Origin: Candidatus Zixiibacteriota bacterium
Lineage (GTDB): Bacteria; Zixibacteria; MSB-5A5; GN15; FEB-12
NCBI GenBank assembly: GCA_030591625.1
Contig: JAUVAR010000180.1
Coordinates: 1 to 5,992, forward strand
Reading direction: 5' to 3'
Length of the DNA stretch: 5,992 bases
The notes beneath the pieces were generated by a model, which was not told where the DNA came from, did not search any database, and worked only from the letters and a program-made list of their open reading frames with translations. Below are positions 1 to 5,992 of the stretch, in pieces. Each line of letters opens with the position of its first letter. The first letter of the stretch is position 1. The translations under genes and the position numbers were made by a program.

Positions 1-1737
1 GATAATCATAGCACCGTATGCCTCATCGACCCAATATTTATTCAAAAGTAACTTGTGAACGCCACTGAGTTTCTCACGCAACTTGGTTGTCGCATTAAAA
101 TTCTTATTATATAAATAATATGCCAGGTAGATCGACACGAGGACCAATCCGACCGAAAATCCCATCAGCATCCACTCCATCGAAGCAGAACCAGGTCCAG
201 AACTTAGGGCATGAGTTGCCGCAGCCTGATGCGGTCCCGCAAGAACCGGAGCGAGCCATTCTTCAAGGTAATTTGTTGCTCCAAAGATATGTGGCATTCC
301 TATATATCCACCGATAACAGAAAGAACTCCAAGCACCATCAATGGCACAGTCATAGACTTGGGAGACTCATGGATTTTCTTACGAGTCGCATCATCCATC
401 CGTTCCTTGCCATAAAATGTCAGGAAGATCAATCTGAACATATAAAATGCAGTCAACCCGGCAGTAACAACACCAACTGCCCATAGAATCGGATGTCCGT
501 AATCAGATGAATAAGCTTTCCAAAGTATTTCATCTTTCGAAAAGAAACCAGACAACCCGGGTATCCCGGCAATGGCCAGCGTCGCAACGAACATCGTCTT
601 AAACGTAATTGGCAAATATTTTCTAAGCCCACCCATCTTGCGCATATCCTGTTCATCAGACATAGCATGAATCACCGATCCAGCACCTAAGAACAACAAC
701 GCCTTAAAGAACGCGTGTGTCATCAGATGAAATATTCCGGCACCAAACGCCGCCACACCGCAAGCTAAGAACATATATCCAAGCTGACTGACCGTCGAAT
801 AGGCGAGCACTCTCTTAATATCATTTTGTGCCAGCCCGATAGTTGCAGCAAACAATGCAGTAAGAGCACCAATAATAGCAACAACCATCAAAGCGTCAGG
901 TGCCATCATAAACAACACCGATGAACGAGCTATCATATAAACTCCGGCTGTCACCATTGTTGCGGCATGAATAAGTGCCGACACCGGAGTAGGTCCTTCC
1001 ATCGCATCAGGCAACCATACAAACAGTGGAATCTGTGCCGACTTACCAATCGCACCAATAAATAACAAGAGACAGGCAGCAGTTATCAATCCACCACCAG
1101 CAATAAAGATTCCCGGCGCTTCGGCCATCACAACACTAAAATCAAGTGATCCTACCTGCCAGAATATTATGAACATCCCGAGAAGGAATCCAAAGTCACC
1201 GATACGATTGACAATAAATGCTTTCTTGCCCGCATCCGAGGCAGACTTTTTGTGGAACCAGAACCCAATCAACAAATATGAACAAAGCCCGACACCTTCC
1301 CAACCAACAAACATCAATAAGAAATTATTGGCGAGGACTAAAGTAAGCATCGAGAATGTAAACAGATTAAGATATGCGAAGTACCGACCGAATGCTTTAT
1401 CGTGGTGCATATAGCCGGTTGAATAAACATGAATCAAGAAACCAACCCCGGTCACAACTAAAATCATAATCGCCGACAGAGGGTCCAAAAGGAAAGCGAT
1501 ATCAACATGGAAAGCACCCGACGGTATCCATGTAAACAGAACCTGTTCAATCACACGAGATGATGCATCCATTGATTTAAGATCAAAGAACGCAAGTATT
1601 GATACAATAAGTGACAGTCCGATTGAGCCACAGGCAATAGTTGATACTACCGGCCGAGGTAGTCGTCCCAGCAACAGGCCGTTGATCAGAAAACCAATTA
1701 ATGGAAAGAGCGGAATTAAATATAAATAATCAGCCAC
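1..1737 (-). CDS. nuoL: NADH-quinone oxidoreductase subunit L (NuoL), 3' end outside window
   Basis: This is the distal antiporter-like proton-pumping subunit of the membrane arm (ND5/Mrp antiporter family). 579 codons are read without a stop down to the left edge. The last visible residues, NKYWVDEAYGAMII, match the region just before the long lateral helix, so roughly 100 C-terminal residues (rest of the lateral helix plus the last membrane helix) should lie outside. Visible signatures: GWEGVGLCSYLLIGF at 145-159 with E147; GKSAQIPLFVWLPDAMEGPTPVSALIHAATMV from 231, with K232 and H257; IFHLMTHAFFKALLFL at 335-350, with H337, H341 and K345; and IPGLSGFFSKDEI at 392-404, with K401 and D402. 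These correspond to the proton-channel residues of E. coli NuoL (E144, K229, H254, H334, H338, K399). The proposed start is GTG at 1737, giving VADYLYLIPLFPLIGFLING, a normal NuoL N-terminus. The next in-frame ATG is more than 50 codons downstream and would delete the first helix. Confidence 0.95.
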   Translation of the reverse strand, partial: MADYLYLIPLFPLIGFLINGLLLGRLPRPVVSTIACGSIGLSLIVSILAFFDLKSMDASSRVIEQVLFTWIPSGAFHVDIAFLLDPLSAIMILVVTGVGFLIHVYSTGYMHHDKAFGRYFAYLNLFTFSMLTLVLANNFLLMFVGWEGVGLCSYLLIGFWFHKKSASDAGKKAFIVNRIGDFGFLLGMFIIFWQVGSLDFSVVMAEAPGIFIAGGGLITAACLLLFIGAIGKSAQIPLFVWLPDAMEGPTPVSALIHAATMVTAGVYMIARSSVLFMMAPDALMVVAIIGALTALFAATIGLAQNDIKRVLAYSTVSQLGYMFLACGVAAFGAGIFHLMTHAFFKALLFLGAGSVIHAMSDEQDMRKMGGLRKYLPITFKTMFVATLAIAGIPGLSGFFSKDEILWKAYSSDYGHPILWAVGVVTAGLTAFYMFRLIFLTFYGKERMDDATRKKIHESPKSMTVPLMVLGVLSVIGGYIGMPHIFGATNYLEEWLAPVLAGPHQAAATHALSSGPGSASMEWMLMGFSVGLVLVSIYLAYYLYNKNFNATTKLREKLSGVHKLLLNKYWVDEAYGAMII

Positions 1738-1740
1738 AAT

Positions 1741-1744
1741 CCCC
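1741..1744 (-). promoter_or_regulatory. Possible ribosome-binding site for nuoL with short spacing
   Basis: GGGG on the minus strand begins at the last base of the nuoK TAG stop and ends only 3 nt before the proposed GTG start of nuoL at 1737. The spacing is shorter than usual, so initiation may rely on coupling to nuoK termination. No better-placed purine-rich site was seen near this start. Confidence 0.4.
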
Positions 1745-2046
1745 TACCATTTCATCCTGTCAAAGCGGTCAATATTAATTGTATCTCTATTCTTATACAG
1801 AGTCACTATCATTGCAAGTCCCACAGCTGCTTCAGCAGCCGCAACAGTCAAAACCAGAAAGACAAACACATGTCCATCCATTATATTTAAAGCTCTCGAA
1901 AAAGCTATCAAAGCAAGATTTGCAGCATTAAGCATCAATTCAATAGACATAACCATCACGATCATATTTCTTGATATCAACACACCAACCGCACCAATAC
2001 CAAACAGGATCATCGCTAAGACAAGATATGCAGGAATTGGTACCAT
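1744..2046 (-). CDS. nuoK: NADH-quinone oxidoreductase subunit K (NuoK)
   Basis: This is a small membrane-arm subunit (ND4L family) that relays charge changes between NuoH/NuoJ and the antiporter-like subunits. It has 100 residues, exactly the common bacterial length. Three transmembrane helices are visible, at about 4-23, 28-49 and 60-83. The two membrane glutamates needed for coupling in the family are both present: E36 in MSIELMLNAANL (33-44) and E72 in TVAAAEAAVGLA (67-78). The start context MVPIPAYLVLAMILFGIG matches the family well. The ATG directly follows the nuoJ TAA, with an AGGGAG site 8 nt upstream inside nuoJ. The gene ends in TAG, and nuoL continues in the same reading frame six bases later. 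Confidence 0.97.
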   Translation of the reverse strand: MVPIPAYLVLAMILFGIGAVGVLISRNMIVMVMSIELMLNAANLALIAFSRALNIMDGHVFVFLVLTVAAAEAAVGLAMIVTLYKNRDTINIDRFDRMKW

Positions 2047-2592
2047 TTAATTCTCTCCCTCAGCAGTCGGTTGCGAATCTTCACTCTTGGCCAGCACAAC
2101 AGCCCCAACAATTGCAATCAATAACAAAACGCCGGTTAGTTCAAACGGATACAGATATCGAGTAAACATTAGTTTGGCAACCTCTGCAACACTTCCAAAG
2201 CCATCCGATAATGCATCAGCTCCGTTCGAACCAGTCATACTTGCAAATGATTCCTTAATTACAAAAAGAAGTTCAACAAGCATAAGGGTCGGAATAGTGA
2301 ATTTCGTGAATAGACTGATCGCATTCATTGGTTTGCCCAGCTCTTCTCCCCCGCGTAAATTCAAAAGCATAATAACAAAAAGGAAAAGAACCATAATGGC
2401 ACCAGCATATACTATCACTAAAATTGCGCCTAAGAACAATCCTCCCAGCTGGATATAACAAACAGCCTGCGCAACCAGCGAAAGTATCAAATACAGCACC
2501 GATGCAACCGGATTACGCTGAACTATCATCATCAGCGCACCACATACCGCAACAACTGCAGATATGAAAAATACTACCAGTTCTGCGCTCAT
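2047..2592 (-). CDS. nuoJ: NADH-quinone oxidoreductase subunit J (NuoJ)
   Basis: This is a membrane-arm subunit (ND6 family) between NuoH and NuoK/NuoN. It takes part in coupling quinone reduction to proton pumping. It has 181 residues, close to the E. coli length. Five hydrophobic spans are visible. The first two (about 5-24 and 30-48) include NPVASVLYLILSLVAQ at 27-42. The third is the conserved GAILVIVYAGAIMVLFLFV at 55-73, with Y62 in the VYAGA motif that in known structures forms the pi-bulge of TM3. The fourth is around the LMLVELLFVI segment, and the last is ELTGVLLLIAIVGAVVL near the C-terminus. The tail after it is short and acidic. The start is well supported: ATG at 2592 overlaps the nuoI stop by 4 bp and has a strong GGAGG site 7 nt upstream. 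The TAA stop abuts the nuoK ATG with no gap. Confidence 0.96.
   Translation of the reverse strand: MSAELVVFFISAVVAVCGALMMIVQRNPVASVLYLILSLVAQAVCYIQLGGLFLGAILVIVYAGAIMVLFLFVIMLLNLRGGEELGKPMNAISLFTKFTIPTLMLVELLFVIKESFASMTGSNGADALSDGFGSVAEVAKLMFTRYLYPFELTGVLLLIAIVGAVVLAKSEDSQPTAEGEN
2055..2060 (-). promoter_or_regulatory. Ribosome-binding site for nuoK
   Basis: AGGGAG on the minus strand lies within the final codons of nuoJ, 8 nt before the nuoK ATG at 2046. It supports the start that directly abuts the nuoJ stop codon. Confidence 0.65.
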
Positions 2593-3095
2593 TGATTTGC
2601 CTCCGGAACTCCATAAACTCTGCGAATACGTCTAAGTATTCTCTTAAATCGATTCTCCTTGCGCGGATGATCGACTAATAGTTTTTCTTTGTCATATATG
2701 AACGAGTCTCTGTCGTATTCCGAGAATTCATATTCCCGTCCCAGAATAATCGCTTCTTCGGGACACGCTTCTTCGCAGAACCCACAGAAAATACAACGAA
2801 TCATATTTATCTCATATACTTTGGCACTTCGTTCACCTTTTTCATTTTCCTGTGGCTCCATATAAATTGCATCGGCCGGACAGGCAGAAGCACAAAGGCC
2901 ACAACAGACACAACGTTCGGTGCCATCATCGTATCTCTCGAGATAATGCAAACCCCGATAACGAGGGGACATTTCATTTTTCTTAGCTGGATAGTCAAGC
3001 GTCACAGGTTTCTTAAACAGGTGCTTGAACGTCACAGCCATGCCACTCGGCATACTGAAAAAGACATTTCGTATTGATCTTATTATATCTCTCAT
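2589..3095 (-). CDS. nuoI: NADH-quinone oxidoreductase subunit I (NuoI), 2x[4Fe-4S]
   Basis: This is the peripheral-arm subunit that docks on NuoH and carries the two [4Fe-4S] clusters N6a and N6b, passing electrons towards the terminal cluster N2 in NuoB. It has 168 residues, close to the usual 160-180. Two CxxCxxCxxxCP motifs are complete: C62, C65, C68, C72-P73 and C101, C104, C107, C111-P112. In ferredoxin fashion, the last cysteine of each motif ligates the other cluster. An additional cysteine, C64, sits inside the first motif (CVCCGLC). The N-terminal about 40 residues hold an amphipathic, basic stretch (TFKHLFKKP at 22-30) that in the family lies on the membrane surface. The C-terminus is strongly basic (RFKRILRRIRRVYG). 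The ATG at 3095 follows the nuoH stop by 10 bp, and its TGA stop overlaps the nuoJ ATG as ATGA, which suggests coupled translation. Confidence 0.97.
   Translation of the reverse strand: MRDIIRSIRNVFFSMPSGMAVTFKHLFKKPVTLDYPAKKNEMSPRYRGLHYLERYDDGTERCVCCGLCASACPADAIYMEPQENEKGERSAKVYEINMIRCIFCGFCEEACPEEAIILGREYEFSEYDRDSFIYDKEKLLVDHPRKENRFKRILRRIRRVYGVPEANQ
2600..2604 (-). promoter_or_regulatory. Strong ribosome-binding site for nuoJ
   Basis: A full GGAGG core on the minus strand lies inside the last codons of nuoI, 7 nt before the nuoJ ATG at 2592. It is the best Shine-Dalgarno match in the window and fixes the nuoJ start despite the 4-bp overlap with nuoI. Confidence 0.8.
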
Positions 3096-3103
3096 TTGAT
3101 GAA

Positions 3104-3107
3104 CCTT
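3104..3107 (-). promoter_or_regulatory. Ribosome-binding site for nuoI
   Basis: AAGG on the minus strand overlaps the nuoH TAA stop codon and sits 8 nt before the nuoI ATG at 3095. The spacing is normal, and it supports this start over the later in-frame methionines of NuoI. Confidence 0.55.
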
Positions 3108-4116
3108 ACCACAATACGATCAATCCTGTTATCATTGTATTTGCCAATGCCAACGGGAACAGTACAAGCCATCCGAAACGCATAAGTTGATCGTAGCGTA
3201 AACGAGGGAATGTTGCCCGAAGCCATATATAAAAGAACATGAACAAAAATACTTTCAAAACGAACCAAATCACCGGCGGTACAAACGACAAGAAAGCCGG
3301 GCCACCCCATCCGCCGAGGAACAGAGTTGCACCAACACAAGAAACCGCCAGCATATTAGCATACTCACCAACAAAAAAGGTCGAAAAACGCATCGACGAA
3401 TACTCGGTCATATATCCAGAAACCAATTCTGACTCAGCCTCAGGAAGATCAAAGGGAGCGCGATTCGTTTCCGCCACAGCACAAACTATGTACAACAAAA
3501 ATCCTAGTGGTTGTTGAAGAATGTACCAGTTTTCAAAAAACAATATTGAATCACTCGCCTGCTTCGCAACCAGCTCAGTCATTGAAAGTGTATTGGCAAT
3601 AAGGATTACACCAATAATTGACAATCCATAACCCAACTCATACGAAATCATCTGTGCCGATGCCCTGATACCACCAAGTAGAGAATATTTTGAACCCGAT
3701 GACCAACCGGCCAGAATAATACCATAGACACCCAACGATGTTACAGCAAAGATCCAAAGGATACCGATATTGATATCAGAGATAACACCGGTAAATTTAT
3801 ACCCGAATAATTCAAAGCCAGGCGAAAACGGAATGACTGCGAATGAAAGCAAAGCCGGTACAAATGAAACTATCGGTGCCAGGAAATATGTTGTTCGTTC
3901 AACATTGTCCGGAACAATATCTTCTTTGAACATAAACTTCAGACCATCAGCCATCGGCTGCAATAGCCCATACGGACCTGCGTATGTCGGTCCCAGGCGA
4001 TGCTGCAAACGTCCCAGCACTTTGCGCTCTAACCATGTCGAATAGGCACAGCAAAACAGTGTGGCCCCAACGACCATCATAACCTGAACCGAGGATACTA
4101 TTATCATCTCAAGCAT
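3106..4116 (-). CDS. nuoH: NADH-quinone oxidoreductase subunit H (NuoH)
   Basis: This is an integral membrane subunit (ND1 family) that forms much of the quinone-binding chamber where the peripheral arm meets the membrane arm. It has 336 residues, against about 325 in E. coli. Family signatures appear in order: WLERKVLGRLQHRLGP at 28-43, then GLLQPMADGLKFMFKED at 50-66; a loop with GGIRASAQMISYEL at 148-161, including R151 and conserved E160; the acidic quinone-site loop AETNRAPFDLPEAESELV at 215-232, followed by GYMTEYSSMRF to 244; and a C-terminal LRATFPRLRYDQLM segment before the last membrane helix. About eight hydrophobic spans are visible, as expected. The ATG at 4116 is 4 bp after the nuoG stop. 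A second in-frame ATG at 4107 (Met4) is a possible alternative start. The TAA stop is 10 bp before nuoI. No damage or missing key residue is seen. Confidence 0.97.
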   Translation of the reverse strand: MLEMIIVSSVQVMMVVGATLFCCAYSTWLERKVLGRLQHRLGPTYAGPYGLLQPMADGLKFMFKEDIVPDNVERTTYFLAPIVSFVPALLSFAVIPFSPGFELFGYKFTGVISDINIGILWIFAVTSLGVYGIILAGWSSGSKYSLLGGIRASAQMISYELGYGLSIIGVILIANTLSMTELVAKQASDSILFFENWYILQQPLGFLLYIVCAVAETNRAPFDLPEAESELVSGYMTEYSSMRFSTFFVGEYANMLAVSCVGATLFLGGWGGPAFLSFVPPVIWFVLKVFLFMFFYIWLRATFPRLRYDQLMRFGWLVLFPLALANTMITGLIVLW

Positions 4117-4120
4117 GATC

Positions 4121-5992
4121 TTACTTCGCTACCTTACTTATTTTAACCATGTCAACCCGACGTTTCCGCATCAACAAAGAAGTAACCGGCGTTGATGTAA
4201 AATTACGGGGAATAAACAATACATTACTTTTAATATGTTTGGATATCCTTGCAGGAACAACAATCTTTCCAACCGGTGACTCAACTCTAATCGAGTCTTC
4301 CTCTTCAATTTCATACTCAGCCGCCAATTGCGGTGAAATTTCTAAATATGCATTCCCGCAGAAACTGGACAACGAATGTGACTTCTCAGAGATGTAACCA
4401 AAATGATGAGCATCATCGCCAATAAATAACGGTATCGAGTAACCATCATTCTCTTCATCGGTTGACTTAGTAACATTCACATAATCAGTTGGCCAGGACG
4501 GAGAATTATCAGAATCTAAAACTTTGCTTAATTCTGAAATCCGTTGCTCGGAGGAATCAAATATCTTTCGTTCAAGCTTTTCAGCAATCAAATCATTGAT
4601 TTCATAACCGGGCTTTGATTCTCCAATCGGGTTAATAACCTTCTGCGCCCGCTGAGTGCGACCTTCAAGATTTATATAATCACCCGCATACTCTGTCCAG
4701 GTGGCAAGCGGAAGAACAACATCGGCCAACTCAGTCGTTTCTGTTTCAAACGAGTCACACACAATCAGAAAATCCAAACGTTCGAGCGCTTCACGGGCAA
4801 ATTCTCGATCAGGATATAATACTGCCGGATTCGTGCCCATAATGATCAAACCGTCAATCTCTTCCTTGCGAATCTGAATCATCATCGAATCTGTATTCAA
4901 GGCATCAGATTCAGGATACGATCCCCATATCTGACCTAAGCTCTTTCTTAAAAATTCAGGCGGTTGTGGTTCGAGTCCGAGCCTAAGAGCTGCTATACTA
5001 TTTGAGGCCGCCGCTAATAAAGCAGTCTGCCCTTTTGTATTCAAACCAAACAATTTCACAATATTGCAAACTGCCGAACAGATTGATTCTCGATCTCGAG
5101 AACGAGCAACAATCTCCCCAACCATAAAGCTAACTTTGTTTGTATCAATCAGCGCTTTGGCAATATCTTTCAAACTATCAATAGTCAAACCAGCTACTTT
5201 GGCCGCATCAGATGCAGAGTTAAATCCAAATGCATTCTTCACCTGCTCAGCATTTGCATTACTCACATATTCATTTTCAATCGCCACCAAACAGATCGCA
5301 GCAAGCGTTGCTTCTTCAGTTCCAGGATGATAAATAATATTCTGATCGGCAACATCACCCGACTTCACACCATAAGGATTAATAACAAAGATTTTGGAAT
5401 TATTGAAATTCTTAGCTTTGCGCACTCTCAAATATTCATTGGGATGCTCTCGCAATAAATCAGAACCAAACGTAATGATTAAATCCGAATCATCTAATCC
5501 TGTAATACTAAATGGCTGTCTTGCAAGTTGCGAATGCTTCCCCTCAGATTCTGATGGAAGCATCCGGTATTCGGTTCTGTAATCAATATTATTAGAACCG
5601 ATTCCAACTCTTAGTAACTTCGAAAAACTATAAAGAGATTCATTGTCAAGTGTCGGCCCGATCAATCCACCGATACAGACACAACCGCTCTTACCACTTA
5701 TTTTGTTAAGACGTTCACCAATCAAAGCGAGCGCATCATCCCATGAAGCCTCAACCTGTTTGCCATCTTTCTTAATCAATGGCTTGGTGAGACGATCCTC
5801 CGAATGAACAACTTGATGGCCAAAGCGAGTCAGATCACTGATCCACCCATCATCAATGCTATCATTCTGTCGTGACATCGTGCGGTAAATTTTATTCTTA
5901 TTCCGATCCTTGTACATCATTGTATTCGTGCCGGAAGATGTAAACGGACAAATCGAGGATGCTGTCTGAGTCAGCCAGACACGAATTTTATA
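4121..5992 (-). CDS. nuoG: NADH-quinone oxidoreductase subunit G (NuoG), 5' end outside window
   Basis: This is the large peripheral-arm subunit of complex I, on the cytoplasmic side, which carries electrons from NuoF/NuoE towards NuoI. The reading frame is open at the right edge and gives 623 residues before a TAA stop. The N-terminal ferredoxin-like part with clusters N1b, N4 and N5 (about 200 residues in the family) lies outside. The window starts in the short domain that carries N7 in some species (residues 1-60), ending in WISDLTRFGH. Next comes a degenerate molybdopterin-oxidoreductase fold with GTNP at about 386-389 and NLEGR at 441-445. A C-terminal molybdopterin-dinucleotide-binding-type beta domain spans about 525-623. 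By family knowledge the fold holds no molybdenum cofactor in NuoG. The N7 ligand positions read C15, T18, T22 and S52, so N7 cannot form. The ATG at 5920 is internal: homology continues upstream of it. The stop lies 4 bp before nuoH. Confidence 0.95.
   Translation of the reverse strand, partial: YKIRVWLTQTASSICPFTSSGTNTMMYKDRNKNKIYRTMSRQNDSIDDGWISDLTRFGHQVVHSEDRLTKPLIKKDGKQVEASWDDALALIGERLNKISGKSGCVCIGGLIGPTLDNESLYSFSKLLRVGIGSNNIDYRTEYRMLPSESEGKHSQLARQPFSITGLDDSDLIITFGSDLLREHPNEYLRVRKAKNFNNSKIFVINPYGVKSGDVADQNIIYHPGTEEATLAAICLVAIENEYVSNANAEQVKNAFGFNSASDAAKVAGLTIDSLKDIAKALIDTNKVSFMVGEIVARSRDRESICSAVCNIVKLFGLNTKGQTALLAAASNSIAALRLGLEPQPPEFLRKSLGQIWGSYPESDALNTDSMMIQIRKEEIDGLIIMGTNPAVLYPDREFAREALERLDFLIVCDSFETETTELADVVLPLATWTEYAGDYINLEGRTQRAQKVINPIGESKPGYEINDLIAEKLERKIFDSSEQRISELSKVLDSDNSPSWPTDYVNVTKSTDEENDGYSIPLFIGDDAHHFGYISEKSHSLSSFCGNAYLEISPQLAAEYEIEEEDSIRVESPVGKIVVPARISKHIKSNVLFIPRNFTSTPVTSLLMRKRRVDMVKISKVAK
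4124..4127 (-). promoter_or_regulatory. Weak ribosome-binding site for nuoH
   Basis: GAAG on the minus strand lies 7 nt before the nuoH ATG at 4116 and just before the nuoG TAA. The match to a Shine-Dalgarno sequence is weak, so nuoH translation probably depends partly on ribosomes finishing nuoG. Confidence 0.4.

Noticed and set aside
453..668. Minus-strand 71-codon open frame overlapping nuoL out of frame
   Set aside because: The nuoL frame is continuous here and encodes conserved NuoL sequence (for example IPGLSGFFSKDEI). The alternative frame has no recognisable content.
1738..1740. ATT as the nuoL start codon
   Set aside because: ATT is a very rare start, and the adjacent GTG gives an N-terminus that fits the family. 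The GTG was preferred, though spacing alone does not exclude the ATT.
2087..2458. Plus-strand open frame of about 123 codons opposite nuoJ
   Set aside because: It lies entirely antisense to a well-conserved gene, and its translation is low in recognisable motifs. It is a shadow frame.
3770..4045. Plus-strand open frame of about 91 codons opposite nuoH
   Set aside because: It is antisense to the conserved NuoH N-terminal half, with no family resemblance. The other plus-strand frames (for example 1169-1414, 211-486 and 5064-5330) were rejected for the same reason.
5918..5920. ATG as the start of a 599-residue NuoG-like protein
   Set aside because: The frame stays open for 24 more codons to the window edge and encodes recognisable NuoG sequence there (the SICPFT segment). 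This ATG is internal and the true start lies outside.
1..5992. Alternative identity as a membrane-bound group 4 hydrogenase, formate hydrogenlyase or Mrp antiporter cluster, which share NuoH/I/L-like subunits
   Set aside because: A NuoG homologue together with full-length NuoJ and NuoK in G-H-I-J-K-L order is specific to bacterial complex I.
4121..5992. NuoG as an active molybdenum enzyme such as formate dehydrogenase
   Set aside because: The molybdopterin fold is present, but the N-terminal segment, operon context and C-terminal domain match NuoG. No catalytic Cys/Sec motif of formate dehydrogenases was recognised.

Overview
The window is an interior slice of a respiratory complex I operon (proton-pumping NADH:quinone oxidoreductase, NDH-1). 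All six genes lie on the minus strand. In transcription order, from high to low coordinate, they are nuoG (5' end outside the window), nuoH, nuoI, nuoJ, nuoK and nuoL (3' end outside the window). This is the standard bacterial order G-H-I-J-K-L. nuoE/nuoF would be expected just beyond the right edge and nuoM/nuoN just beyond the left edge.

Layout: 5992-4121 is nuoG, the peripheral-arm iron-sulfur/molybdopterin-fold subunit. 4116-3106 is nuoH, the membrane subunit at the quinone site. 3095-2589 is nuoI, the 2x[4Fe-4S] subunit that carries clusters N6a and N6b. 2592-2047 is nuoJ and 2046-1744 is nuoK, both small membrane subunits. 1737-1 is nuoL, the distal antiporter-like proton pump. Coding density is essentially complete: the gaps are 4, 10, 0 and 6 bp, and nuoI/nuoJ overlap by 4 bp (ATGA). 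No intergenic space can hold a promoter or terminator, so the six genes are almost certainly one transcript with coupled translation. Shine-Dalgarno-like sites lie inside the preceding genes or across their stop codons.

How they work together: electrons from NADH (NuoE/F, not seen) pass through NuoG, then through others including N6a/N6b of NuoI, to quinone bound at the peripheral/membrane arm interface that includes NuoH. The released energy is passed along NuoH-J-K and on to the antiporter-like subunits, ending with NuoL. The charged residues this family needs are present: NuoK E36/E72; NuoL E147, K232, H257, H337, K401; all eight NuoI cluster cysteines.

Organism: a bacterium with AT-leaning composition (GC in the low-to-mid 40s percent, judged by eye). 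The presence of NuoG excludes the archaeal Fpo type and the cyanobacterial/plastid NDH type. The sequences look like those of uncultured or deep-branching Gram-negative-type lineages, but the phylum cannot be fixed from the sequence alone. I see no mobile element, RNA gene, CRISPR array or foreign insert. The window looks like ordinary core metabolism and I did not find an undescribed system. The most notable point is loss of the optional N7 cluster ligands in NuoG.
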